13,263 nt of DNA from Clostridia bacterium (GCA_017615515.1 JAFZZX010000051.1:1-13263), one strand, 5' to 3'. Numbered from the stretch's first letter, positions 1-7,618 are shown. A program made the numbers and translations. The notes: generated by a model from the sequence alone, not told the origin.

Positions 1-145
1 ACGACGGTCGGCTTGGGCAGGGGAGAGAACGCCGCTTTCGCTTTTCCGCGCGCACGCCGAAGACGACCCCCACCGCGATCGCCGCCGCGAGCAGCAACGC
101 CACCGCCGCGATCAGTATGCTTTTCAACCTTACCACCTTGAACAT
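1..145 (-). CDS. N-terminal fragment of a membrane-anchored protein (partial)
   Basis: Reading leftward from the ATG at 145-143, an open frame runs off the window edge after 48 codons. The visible part has a short basic N-terminus (MFKVVRLK), about 22 hydrophobic residues rich in Ala, Val, Leu and Ile, then a strongly basic stretch (residues about 33-40). This looks like a single membrane anchor or an uncleaved signal sequence. An AAGGAG ribosome site sits 6 nt before the ATG and supports this start. The gene is divergent from mrnC and shares with it the intergenic region holding the DnaA-like boxes. The rest of the protein lies outside the window, so no function can be given. Confidence 0.6.
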   Translation of the reverse strand, partial: MFKVVRLKSILIAAVALLLAAAIAVGVVFGVRAEKRKRRSLPCPSRPS

Positions 146-170
146 AATCCGCTCCTTTTCGCCTTAATTC

Positions 171-201
171 GCATTTTTATGCATGAAAAAATGCAAAAAT
201 G
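171..201. repeat. A+T-rich inverted repeat
   Basis: GCATTTTT (171-178) is followed after 8 nt by its exact complement AAAAATGC (187-194), and a second copy, AAAAATG, follows at 195-201. The stretch is clearly more A+T-rich than the surrounding DNA. It lies in the upstream region of the leftward gene, next to the DnaA-like boxes. It could be an operator, an easily melted element, or a structured leader of the leftward gene. There is no downstream U-run in the right place for a terminator. Confidence 0.45.
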
Positions 202-215
202 AATAAGTAGTCCAC

Positions 216-257
216 TTATCCACCGACTTATCCACAATTCGATCTCCGTTTTCCACA
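216..257 (+). promoter_or_regulatory. Cluster of DnaA-box-like 9-mers
   Basis: Three same-strand matches to the DnaA box TTATCCACA lie within 42 bp: TTATCCACC (216-224, one mismatch), TTATCCACA (228-236, perfect) and TTTTCCACA (249-257, one mismatch). A degenerate fourth, TAGTCCACT, precedes them at 208-216. Their starts are 12 and 21 bp apart, close to one and two helical turns. They lie between divergent genes and beside an A+T-rich palindrome. DnaA binding is established for this motif family; whether this is an origin element, a DnaA-titrating site or a DnaA-controlled promoter is inference. Confidence 0.5.
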
Positions 258-359
258 TATACACACCGCTAAAGACTATGCGCCGCGCCGCGAGGATAGA
301 ACGAGGATTCCCCTTTTCGATCTTTTTTGTCCGCGAAGGCGATGCGCCGATGAAACCTT

Positions 360-388
360 TTGCTTTTTCGCGCGGAATGCAATATAAT
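360..388 (+). promoter_or_regulatory. Probable sigma-A promoter of the mrnC operon
   Basis: A perfect TATAAT -10 box at 383-388 lies 17 bp after a weak -35 (TTGCTT, 360-365). Transcription would start near 395, giving a leader of only about 13 nt before the mrnC ATG at 408. That leader holds a weak AGG rather than a strong ribosome site. The rest of the stretch from 258 to 359 shows nothing else I can support. Confidence 0.5.
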
Positions 389-407
389 ACGTAGTAGGTA
401 AAACGGT

Positions 408-800
408 ATGCTGAAGACGCCCTTGGATAAAAATAAAGTCAGGCAAATGAATCCCCTCGTGCTCGCATTCGTGGGAGACGGGGTGGAGACCCTGCGCGTA
501 CGCACTCGCCTCGCGCTGTCGTCGGACGCGAAGACTAACGCGCTCCATCGCCTGGCGTCGGGAGAGGTCAACGCACACGCGCAGTCCGAGCAGGCGGAGC
601 GCATCCTGCCCTTCCTGACCGAGGAAGAGGCGGATATTTTTCACCGCGCGCGCAACAGCAAGAGCCGTCACCATGCGAAGAATTATTCGGTCACCGACTA
701 TCGCCGCGCGAGCGGTCTCGAAGCGGTGATCGGCTATTTATATCTGACGGGAGAGAGCGAACGCCTGGAAGAGCTGTTCGCCAAGATGGAGAACTTATGA
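408..800 (+). CDS. mrnC: Mini-ribonuclease 3 (Mini-III)
   Basis: This is a 130-residue protein, the normal Mini-III length: an RNase III catalytic domain without the double-stranded RNA-binding domain. In Bacillus subtilis Mini-III acts as a homodimer that trims the ends of the 23S rRNA precursor. Visible family marks are NPLVLAFVGDGVETLRVR (residues 15-32, with the catalytic Asp about D24 and E27), the RARN..S segment near 80, KNYSVTDYRRASGLEAVIGYLYL (about 91-113, with the second acidic residue E105) and a C-terminal helix. The ATG at 408 gives the usual N-terminus; the next Met (447) would remove helix residues just before the NPL motif. The gene is followed by rlmB with an ATGA overlap, as in many Firmicutes. 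Confidence 0.93.
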   Translation: MLKTPLDKNKVRQMNPLVLAFVGDGVETLRVRTRLALSSDAKTNALHRLASGEVNAHAQSEQAERILPFLTEEEADIFHRARNSKSRHHAKNYSVTDYRRASGLEAVIGYLYLTGESERLEELFAKMENL

Positions 801-1513
801 TCGTAGAAGGAAAGAACGCGGTTAAGGAACTCGTGAAAGCGGGGCGCACGATCGACAAGATCTGCGTGCAGAAAGGGGACAAGATGGCGGAAGCCCTCGC
901 CTTGCAGGCGAAGTCGCGGGGCGCGAAGGCGGTATTCTGTTCGCGCGAGAACCTCGACAAACTCTCCCCGAGCGGCAAGCACCAAGGCGTGGTCGCCTAT
1001 ACGACCGACTTCACCTATAGTGACCTCGACGACATTCTTGCGGTCGCGGACGAGGGGCGCCTCGTCGTGATCCTCGACGGCGTGGAGGACCCGCACAACC
1101 TCGGCAGTATCTTGCGTAGCGCGGAGTGTCTCGGCGCGGCGGGCGTCGTGATCGGCAAGCACAGAGCCGTCGCGGTGAACGACACGGTGATCAAGACTTC
1201 GTGCGGCGCTTCGGAATACGTGAAGGTCGCGCGCGTGACCAACATCAACGACGTGATCCGCGACCTGAAAGACCTCTTTTTCAAGGTCTATGCGATGGAT
1301 ATGGACGGCGCGGAACTTGCTACCGCCGACCTTTCGGGGGACGTCGCCCTCGTACTCGGCGCAGAGGGGAAAGGCGTGTCCGCCTTGACCAAGAAACTGT
1401 GCGACGGCTCGGTCAGGATCCCGATGACGGGGCAGATCGCCTCGATGAACGTGTCGGTGGCGGCGGGCGTCGGTATGTACGAATTCGTCAGGCAAAAGGG
1501 CGCTAAGAAGTGA
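797..1513 (+). CDS. rlmB: 23S rRNA 2'-O-ribose methyltransferase RlmB (SpoU/TrmH family)
   Basis: This 238-residue protein has an N-terminal SpoU substrate-binding domain (about 1-75, starting IVEGKNAVKEL) and a C-terminal SPOUT trefoil-knot domain. All three SPOUT motifs are present: DGVEDPHNLGSILRSAE (94-110, with N101 and R107), VLGAEGKGVS (about 186-195, with E190) and RIPMTGQIASMNVSVAAG (about 207-224, with S216 and N218). In characterised RlmB the enzyme methylates the ribose of G2251 in the 23S peptidyl-transferase loop using S-adenosylmethionine. Related TrmH-family enzymes with other targets cannot be excluded by sequence alone. Its ATG overlaps the mrnC stop (ATGA), and a GGAG lies a few bases upstream inside mrnC, indicating translational coupling. 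Both genes act on 23S rRNA. Confidence 0.9.
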   Translation: MIVEGKNAVKELVKAGRTIDKICVQKGDKMAEALALQAKSRGAKAVFCSRENLDKLSPSGKHQGVVAYTTDFTYSDLDDILAVADEGRLVVILDGVEDPHNLGSILRSAECLGAAGVVIGKHRAVAVNDTVIKTSCGASEYVKVARVTNINDVIRDLKDLFFKVYAMDMDGAELATADLSGDVALVLGAEGKGVSALTKKLCDGSVRIPMTGQIASMNVSVAAGVGMYEFVRQKGAKK

Positions 1514-3894
1514 TGGAAGAGAGGGAAAAGACAGTCGAGCAGACCGCTCTGTGGCTGACCTCGGAAGAGGTCGCGGCGCGCGTGGCGGCGGGCAAGGTGA
1601 ACGGACGGCAGGACCTGCAGACCAAGAGCGTCGGCAGGATCGTCCGCGACAACCTCTGCACGCTCTTCAACGGGCTGAATATTCTGCTCGCGGTGCTGAT
1701 CCTCGTGATGAGCGACGGCAAGAACTGGCGCAACGTCCTGTTTATGGGCATCGTCTTTTTCAACCTCTTCGTCGGCATTTTCCAAGAGTTGAAAGCAAAA
1801 AAAACCATTGAAAAACTCTCCTTGATCTCCGCGCCCAAGGTCACGGTGCTCCGCGATGCGGAAGAGAGGTTGATCCCCGTCGAAGAGCTCGTCCTCGACG
1901 ACGTGATGATCCTCGAAGCGGGCAGGCAGATCTGCGCCGATTCGGTGGTCGTCGGCGGTAGCATCGAGGTCAACGAAAGCATGATCACGGGCGAATCCGA
2001 CCCGATCCTCAAGAAGGAAGGCGAGGAGCTGAAAAGCGGCAGTTTCGTGGTCAGCGGCAGATGCTCCGCGCGCGTCGTCCACGTCGGTGCGGACAACTAC
2101 GCGAATAAAATCGCCGCGGGCGCTCGTTATATCAAGAAGACCAATTCCGAGATATTGCGCTCGCTCCGCGCGATCATTCGCCTGATGAGCATCATCGTCG
2201 TGCCGCTCGGCGTCGGCTTGCTCTTAAAGCAGATGCTCGTCGTCCATAATACGCCCGCCGAGGCGGTCTTCAAGATGGCGGGCAGCGTGGTCTCGATGAT
2301 CCCACAGGGGTTGATCGCCCTGTCGACGACGGTTTTCGCGGTGGGAGTCGTGCGGCTGTCGCGGCACAAGACGTTGTCGCAGGATCTATACAGCATCGAG
2401 ACGCTTGCGCGCGTGGACGTGCTCTGCTTGGATAAGACGGGAACGATCACCGAGGGCACGATGGTCGTGACCGACGTCGCCACGGAATCGGGCAATGAAA
2501 AGGAGATCAAGGACGCGCTCTCTTACGTCGTCGCTTGCGTAAAGGACAACAACCCGACCTACGAAGCGGTCGCGGACTACGTCGGCAGGCAGGAGATTCT
2601 CCCCGAGGGCGAAGCCTTCCCCTTCTCTTCCGACCGCAAATGGAGCGGGGCGAACAAGGGCTCCGTCGGCTACGTGATGGGGGCTTTGGAGTTCATCGCG
2701 CCCGACCTCGCGCCGCAGTACGCCGAGAAGTGCGCCGCCTATTCTTCGCAGGGCAAGCGCGTGATCACCGTCGCTCGTACGGCGGCGATCGTGAAGGGCG
2801 AGCCCCTTTCGAAGCAGGAGATCCTCGGCTTTGTGTTGATCGAGGACAAGATCCGCGCGGAAGCGCCGGATACGCTCCGTTTCTTTGCGGAAGAAGGGGT
2901 GGACATTCGCGTGATCTCGGGTGACAACCCCGTGACCGTCTCGGCGATCGCCGCCAAGGCGGGGCTCGAGGGTGCGGACAAATATACCGACGCCGCGTCC
3001 TGGGGAGAAAACCCCGATTACGACGCACTCGTCGCAGAGTATAAGATCTTCGGCAGGGTCACCCCCGAGCAGAAACTCGCGTTGATCCAGACCTTCAAAA
3101 AGCAGGGTCACACCGTCGCGATGACGGGCGACGGCGTCAACGACGTCCTCGCGCTCAAAGAGGCGGATTGCTCGGTCGCGATGGCTTCCGGTAGCGACGT
3201 CGCGAAGAGCGTGGCGTCCCTCGTTTTGTTGGATTCCAATTTCGCGTCGATGCCCCGCGTCGTGGCGGAGGGCAGGCGCTCGATCAACAATCTGCAACGC
3301 TCCGCCTCGCTTTATCTCGTGAAGACGATTTACGCGACCTTGCTCGCGATCATCTTCCTCTTTATCGGCAGCTATCCCTTCGAACCGTCCCATTTGACCT
3401 TGGTCGGCGTGACGGCGACGGGCATTCCTTCTTTCCTGCTCGCGCTCGAGCCGAATAAAGAACGCGCGCAGGGCAGATTCCTCTATCACGCGCTCAGACG
3501 CGCGCTCCCCGGGGCGCTGACCATCGTCGTCGGTATCGTCGCGATCCAGATCATCAAGGCCCCGCTCGGGCTGACGATAGAGGAGGCGGATATGCTGTCG
3601 GTCCTGATGGTCGCCGTCGCGAACTTTATGGTGCTTTTCCGCGTCTGTCTGCCGATGGACGTCAAGCACGCCGTGATCTTCTTCGCGATGCTCGGCTTAT
3701 ATCTGCTCGGCTGGCTCCTTTCCCCGTGGACCTTCCAGATGATGCCGCTCAAAGAACTGACGGCGAAGATGTATTACATCTTGGCTACCTTGACCGGTGC
3801 GGGCGCGGTGATCTTCGTCCTCTTTATCTTCCTTGAGAAGAAGCTCGCCAAACGCTTCAATCCCGACCTACTCAAGAAGCTCAATCTCGAATGA
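1513..3894 (+). CDS. CtpE-like P-type cation-translocating ATPase
   Basis: This is a 793-residue ATP-driven cation pump of the cytoplasmic membrane. It shows an N-terminal cytoplasmic segment, M1-M2 (about 53-93), an actuator domain with TGES (159-162), M3-M4 with PQGL (264-267), the phosphorylation loop LDKTGT (Asp307), a nucleotide-binding region with KWSGAN, the hinge ISGDNPVT, TGDGVND (538-544), and about six helices from residue 600 on. PQGL in place of the PEGL of classical Ca2+ and Mg2+ pumps is typical of the CtpE branch; mycobacterial CtpE is implicated in Ca2+ uptake. No heavy-metal-binding domain or CPC motif is present. The ion is inferred, not shown. The start is the ATG overlapping the rlmB stop (TGATG); a GTG at 1510 is an alternative. 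No clear ribosome site is seen, so translation probably depends on coupling to rlmB. Confidence 0.88.
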   Translation: MEEREKTVEQTALWLTSEEVAARVAAGKVNGRQDLQTKSVGRIVRDNLCTLFNGLNILLAVLILVMSDGKNWRNVLFMGIVFFNLFVGIFQELKAKKTIEKLSLISAPKVTVLRDAEERLIPVEELVLDDVMILEAGRQICADSVVVGGSIEVNESMITGESDPILKKEGEELKSGSFVVSGRCSARVVHVGADNYANKIAAGARYIKKTNSEILRSLRAIIRLMSIIVVPLGVGLLLKQMLVVHNTPAEAVFKMAGSVVSMIPQGLIALSTTVFAVGVVRLSRHKTLSQDLYSIETLARVDVLCLDKTGTITEGTMVVTDVATESGNEKEIKDALSYVVACVKDNNPTYEAVADYVGRQEILPEGEAFPFSSDRKWSGANKGSVGYVMGALEFIAPDLAPQYAEKCAAYSSQGKRVITVARTAAIVKGEPLSKQEILGFVLIEDKIRAEAPDTLRFFAEEGVDIRVISGDNPVTVSAIAAKAGLEGADKYTDAASWGENPDYDALVAEYKIFGRVTPEQKLALIQTFKKQGHTVAMTGDGVNDVLALKEADCSVAMASGSDVAKSVASLVLLDSNFASMPRVVAEGRRSINNLQRSASLYLVKTIYATLLAIIFLFIGSYPFEPSHLTLVGVTATGIPSFLLALEPNKERAQGRFLYHALRRALPGALTIVVGIVAIQIIKAPLGLTIEEADMLSVLMVAVANFMVLFRVCLPMDVKHAVIFFAMLGLYLLGWLLSPWTFQMMPLKELTAKMYYILATLTGAGAVIFVLFIFLEKKLAKRFNPDLLKKLNLE

Positions 3895-5001
3895 TCAAAC
3901 GTCGCCGGTCTTCACCGCGATCTTGACTTGAAGGGTCGTCTCGGACGGCTCTTTTTCGTCGCCGTATTTCTTGTGATATTTCCCCTCGAGCGAGTAGGGA
4001 TCGCGCCCTTTTTCCACGCCGCGCATATAGGCGGATAGGATGGTCTCCCGCGCATACCTTTCCACCGTTTCCGATACGAACTCCTCGGATAGATCCTTCG
4101 GGCTCTCCCCAAGGTCGGTCGCGACGACCTTGACGAAGTAGAGGGCGGACAACGTGACCGCGCCGTTCTTCTCGATATGCCATAGGTGCATGGACTTTTT
4201 TACGAGGACGTCCAGAAACCCGCCTTCCGTCCGAATGGGGAGCAGCATTCCCTCGGTCTGTCCCGTCAGTCCGATCGCGACGGTGGTCTCTTCGCTCTCG
4301 ACCGTGCCGATCCCTTCGTCCGTGAAGAGGACGGTTTCGGAACAGTCGAACGCGTAGTTTTGTTCGTCGCCGCCCGTGTCCGCGCCGCCGATCGCCTTGG
4401 GGACGGGGACCGCCGTGACCCACGGGAGATAGGGGGTATAGCCCGCCGTCTCGAAGGCGGTCACGAAGCTCTTTAAGGTCGCGGTCGGGTGCCCGCCCGA
4501 CGTGCTGTTCAGCTTGTTCAGTTGTTGCAGATAGACCGACGCCGCCCCCTGCATCGACACGCTCCGCTCGATGGTCTCTTTCGCCGTTCCCTCGACCGCC
4601 ATGATCGCGACGTCGTCCATCACGGCGTCCTCGACGAAGAGCTCGGTGACGACCTCACGCACGCCCTCGATCACGAGCCTTTCCCCGACGAGCAAGATAT
4701 GACAATGGAAATAGGCGGGCTCGTAGGCGGTGATCCGCGCGATCTTGTCCATCGCACCCGTCAAGGTGGGCGCGGCGCCGCTGACTACGGCGTAACGGTT
4801 GGGAGCGCCCGGTGCGGAGCTCTCTCCCGCCACCGCGATCTGGATCGTGACCTCGATCTCGCCCCCTTCGGTTTGATCGAGCCCCATACCGATCACGACC
4901 CCCTTATTCAGGATGGGTTCCGCGACGATGAGGTCGGCGATCAGGGCGCAGGCAAGCACGATCAACGCTACGACGGCGATCCGTTTAGTTCGCTTTTTCA
5001 T
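3895..5001 (-). CDS. gerAC: GerC-type spore germination receptor subunit (Ger(x)C family)
   Basis: This 368-residue protein is the third gene of the ger operon. After a hydrophobic N-terminus it has the family start NKGVVIGMGLDQTEGGEIEVTIQIAV (about 32-57 of the protein), then Y-H-C-H-ILLVGE near 100 and DVAIMAVEGTAKE near 130, then a C-terminal domain ending in the EGKYHKKYGD region typical of GerAC proteins. GerC subunits are normally lipoproteins on the outer face of the inner spore membrane. Here the family's LTGCW-type lipobox is not at its usual place; only VLAC (C18), inside a continuing hydrophobic stretch, could serve. The ATG at 5001 has an AAGGAG site 6 nt upstream and overlaps gerAB by 17 bp. 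Its stop touches that of the convergent ATPase. Confidence 0.85.
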   Translation of the reverse strand: MKKRTKRIAVVALIVLACALIADLIVAEPILNKGVVIGMGLDQTEGGEIEVTIQIAVAGESSAPGAPNRYAVVSGAAPTLTGAMDKIARITAYEPAYFHCHILLVGERLVIEGVREVVTELFVEDAVMDDVAIMAVEGTAKETIERSVSMQGAASVYLQQLNKLNSTSGGHPTATLKSFVTAFETAGYTPYLPWVTAVPVPKAIGGADTGGDEQNYAFDCSETVLFTDEGIGTVESEETTVAIGLTGQTEGMLLPIRTEGGFLDVLVKKSMHLWHIEKNGAVTLSALYFVKVVATDLGESPKDLSEEFVSETVERYARETILSAYMRGVEKGRDPYSLEGKYHKKYGDEKEPSETTLQVKIAVKTGDV

Positions 5002-6121
5002 TCATTTCTCCTTTTCCCTTCTTGATCGCATAGATCCCGACTCCCACGCTTGCCGCCGCGGCGAGGATCGTCACGACCGACATCACCTTCGTCATAAAGG
5101 CGGCGTAGTCCCCTTCTTCCGCGAGGAACAGCGTGGAGAGGATGGTCGCCGTGCCGCCGAGCAGCAGGAAGGAGAGGATGCGGCTCTTCCGACTGTCCTC
5201 TTTCCCGCCGATCATGCGGAGAGATTCCTTCCCCGAGAGGAAGAGAAGCGCGAGATACAGACAAGAGACCACCGACCACAGAATGATCACGGGCCAATCC
5301 GCCGAGCCGAGTTCGTCGGCGTTCGCCTTGAAAGCGCTGAGTTTGATGAAGGCGTAGTTCGTCATCTTCGCCGCGTCGCCGTACACTGACGTAAAGACGG
5401 CGTAGAAGGTCACGACGATCAGGACAGAGGCAAAGGCGGCTGCAAAGGTGATCCTGCCTCGCGTCTTTTTCTCGGCGGGGGTGTCGCTCTTCTCATTCGA
5501 TAGGTCGAGGAAGGCGAGGATCACGCCGTCCCCGAACCACGCCGCCCCCTTGAAGGCGCCTTCGCCGAGCCCCTTCAGGTCGGGCGACAGCATGCCGAGT
5601 GCGTTGAAGAGGTCTCCCTCGGTGCGGGTGAAGACCAAGACGAATAGGATCACGAAGAGAAAGAGCCAAATCAGGATCTCGAGCATTCTGCCGATCGCTC
5701 GATACCCTTTCTCCGCGAGGAGCGCCGCGGTCAGGAGCAGTAGGATCAAGATGGGCAGGACGGCGACGTTTTCAAAGAGGGACAGCGCGAAATAGCTCGC
5801 GATCTCCCTCGATAGGGCGGTCAGTTTCAGCGCGAAGAAGACGAGGAAAAGGAGCGCGAGCGGAACGCGAACTCCCTTTTTCAGCGGAAGCGCGGACAGT
5901 CCGCCTTGTTTGGCGACAGACAGAGCGCAGCCGAGGATCGCGATCTCCGCCGCGACGAGGATCAGCGCCGCCCACACCGCCTTGCTCCCCGCGATGCCCG
6001 CAAGGATGGCGGGGAGCGTGCAGAACTTCGTGGCGATCACCGCGAGGACGCCGATCAACGCGGCTTGCGAATAGGTGGTTTGTCCGTTATGGATCTTGGG
6101 CAGGACGAGGTCAGTTTTCAT
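4985..6121 (-). CDS. gerAB: GerB-type spore germination permease (APC superfamily)
   Basis: This 378-residue integral membrane protein has about ten hydrophobic segments and the N-terminal mark of endospore germination permeases: a short polar start with TTYSQAALIGV, followed by the first two helices and the LSREIASYFA and FVLVFTRTEGDLFN regions. In studied receptors the B subunit has an amino-acid-transporter fold and binds the nutrient germinant; transport itself is not established. It overlaps gerA by 11 bp and gerAC by 17 bp, so the three are one translational unit. A GAGGAG ribosome site lies 7 nt before the ATG at 6121. The germinant cannot be told from the sequence. Confidence 0.9.
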   Translation of the reverse strand: MKTDLVLPKIHNGQTTYSQAALIGVLAVIATKFCTLPAILAGIAGSKAVWAALILVAAEIAILGCALSVAKQGGLSALPLKKGVRVPLALLFLVFFALKLTALSREIASYFALSLFENVAVLPILILLLLTAALLAEKGYRAIGRMLEILIWLFLFVILFVLVFTRTEGDLFNALGMLSPDLKGLGEGAFKGAAWFGDGVILAFLDLSNEKSDTPAEKKTRGRITFAAAFASVLIVVTFYAVFTSVYGDAAKMTNYAFIKLSAFKANADELGSADWPVIILWSVVSCLYLALLFLSGKESLRMIGGKEDSRKSRILSFLLLGGTATILSTLFLAEEGDYAAFMTKVMSVVTILAAAASVGVGIYAIKKGKGEMNEKAN

Positions 6122-7556
6122 CGCCGTTCTCCTCTTCGCCGAGGCGCGTCGCGAGCGGCTTACGATTCCGAATGCGGGTCGGATTTCGGTTGGAGACTCC
6201 CTGCGGGCGCTTTACCATATCGGGCAATTCGCGCTTGACGAAGCCGTCCTTGAGGTCGCCGGCGCTCAAGGGCGCGTAGGGAGATAGGTAGTCCGATCCG
6301 AAACTCTCCAGGGTCACGAGATGGGACAAAAGGAGCATCACCGCAAAGAGGATGCCGAGCAGTCCCAAAAGGGCGGCGGTCGCGACGAACAGGAGCCTGA
6401 GCAGGCTATACGTCCCCACGTCGTCGGGTACGAGATACAGACCGATCGAAGAGAGCGCAGTCACGAGGACGGCGGGCGAACTCAATAATCCCGCGCTGAC
6501 CGCCGTTTCGCCGAGTACGATCGCGCCGACGATCGAGAGAGCCATACCGACGTAGCGCGGCATACGGACGCTCGCCTCGTTCAATATGTCGAAGATAATG
6601 AGGACGAGCAACATTTCGAGGGTGGGCGAGAGGGGGGTGCCGTTGGTGCTGTTGATGATCGTGATCAAGAACTTCAGGGGCAACACTTGATATTGATATT
6701 CCTGCACCGCCACGAACGCCGCAGGCAGAAAGAGGGCGATGATCGCCCCGAACAGACGCAGAAATCGGGTTACGGTGACTCGCGTGTTTCGCTTGAAATA
6801 ATCTTGGCTGTCCTGGAAACTCTCGATCAAGAGGTGTGGCACGGTCAGCGCGATCGGACTGCCGTCCGATAGGATCGCCACCCGTCCTTCGAGGAGTTTC
6901 GCCGCGACGACGTCGGGCTTTTCGTACGAACCGACCTGCGGGAAGAGCGAAGCGGGATCGTCCTCGAGGAACTTGGTCAGATAGCTGCTGTCGATCACGC
7001 CGTCGAGGTCGATCTCGGCGAGCCGTTCGGTCACGAGATCCACCGTCTCGGGGGACGCCACGTCGGACAGATAACAGATCAGCACCTTGCTGCCCGTGTA
7101 TTTGCCGACCTTTTTCTCGGTGATCACGAGGCTTTTGCTCTTCAGACGGCGGCGCAGCAGGGCGGCGTTCACGGTCACGTCCTCGGTGAATCCTTCGCGA
7201 GGCCCCTTGATCACGCTGCTGGTCGGCGGCTCCTCGACCGATCTGCGCTCCCATTTCTTGACCGATAAGAGACAGATCTTTTCTTCCCCTTCTATGACGA
7301 GCGCCACCGTTCCCGACGCGATCTCCTCTTCCGCTTCGGCGAGGGTAGACGCCCACTCAACGGGGGCGGTCAGATAGACCCCCTTCTCGACCGATCCACG
7401 CGAGAAGGTCTCGATCGCGGAGAGCGGCTTGATCACGTGTTCTTCGAGGAGCTCCTTGTCCACGAGGCCTTCGATCGCCGCGTAAAAGGCTCGGCGTCCG
7501 CCGATCTCCGCCCGTCTGATCGTCAGATCCGCGCTTTCTCCGAAGTCTTTTTTCAT
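6111..7556 (-). CDS. gerAA: GerA-type spore germination receptor subunit
   Basis: With the ATG at 7556 the product is 481 residues, close to the usual GerA length. An N-terminal soluble region carries GPREGFTEDVTVNAALLRRR, the VDLVTERLAEIDLDGVIDSSYL region, FPQVGSYEKPDVVAAKLLEGRVAIL and then about five membrane helices including NEASVRMPRYVGMALSIVG and SFGSDYLSPYAPL near the end. Residue-for-residue family signatures make this assignment firm. GerA subunits of the B. subtilis receptor are reported to oligomerise into nutrient-gated ion channels in the inner spore membrane. The start is uncertain: the ATG at 7556 gives a normal N-terminus (MKKDFGESADLTIRRAEIGG), while the in-frame ATG at 7583 sits almost exactly at the predicted transcription start. 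Neither has a good ribosome site. A TTG at 7646 lies upstream of the promoter and is unlikely. Confidence 0.93.
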   Translation of the reverse strand: MKKDFGESADLTIRRAEIGGRRAFYAAIEGLVDKELLEEHVIKPLSAIETFSRGSVEKGVYLTAPVEWASTLAEAEEEIASGTVALVIEGEEKICLLSVKKWERRSVEEPPTSSVIKGPREGFTEDVTVNAALLRRRLKSKSLVITEKKVGKYTGSKVLICYLSDVASPETVDLVTERLAEIDLDGVIDSSYLTKFLEDDPASLFPQVGSYEKPDVVAAKLLEGRVAILSDGSPIALTVPHLLIESFQDSQDYFKRNTRVTVTRFLRLFGAIIALFLPAAFVAVQEYQYQVLPLKFLITIINSTNGTPLSPTLEMLLVLIIFDILNEASVRMPRYVGMALSIVGAIVLGETAVSAGLLSSPAVLVTALSSIGLYLVPDDVGTYSLLRLLFVATAALLGLLGILFAVMLLLSHLVTLESFGSDYLSPYAPLSAGDLKDGFVKRELPDMVKRPQGVSNRNPTRIRNRKPLATRLGEEENGDEN

Positions 7557-7588
7557 TTTTTTACATTTTTTTTCCAAAACCATAGCGT

Positions 7589-7618
7589 TAGTATGGGGAT
7601 TTGGTAGCGATAATATAA
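7589..7618 (-). promoter_or_regulatory. Probable sigma-G (forespore) promoter of the ger operon
   Basis: On the minus strand a TTATA -35 (7618-7614) is followed after 18 bp by CATACTA (7595-7589). The published sigma-G pattern in B. subtilis is roughly gHATR, about 18 bp, CATnHTA; the -10 matches at every position and the -35 at all but the weakly conserved first base. gerA-type operons are known sigma-G targets, so position and partner gene agree. Transcription would start near 7584-7581. Confidence 0.65.

Noticed and set aside
278..394. Small 38-codon ORF ahead of mrnC
   Set aside because: No ribosome site before its ATG, composition is Arg-rich as expected for a random frame, and it runs through the mrnC promoter.
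2386..3669. 427-codon open frame antisense to the ATPase
   Set aside because: The ATPase frame carries all P-type motifs; the antisense frame has only Arg/Asp/His-rich shadow sequence.
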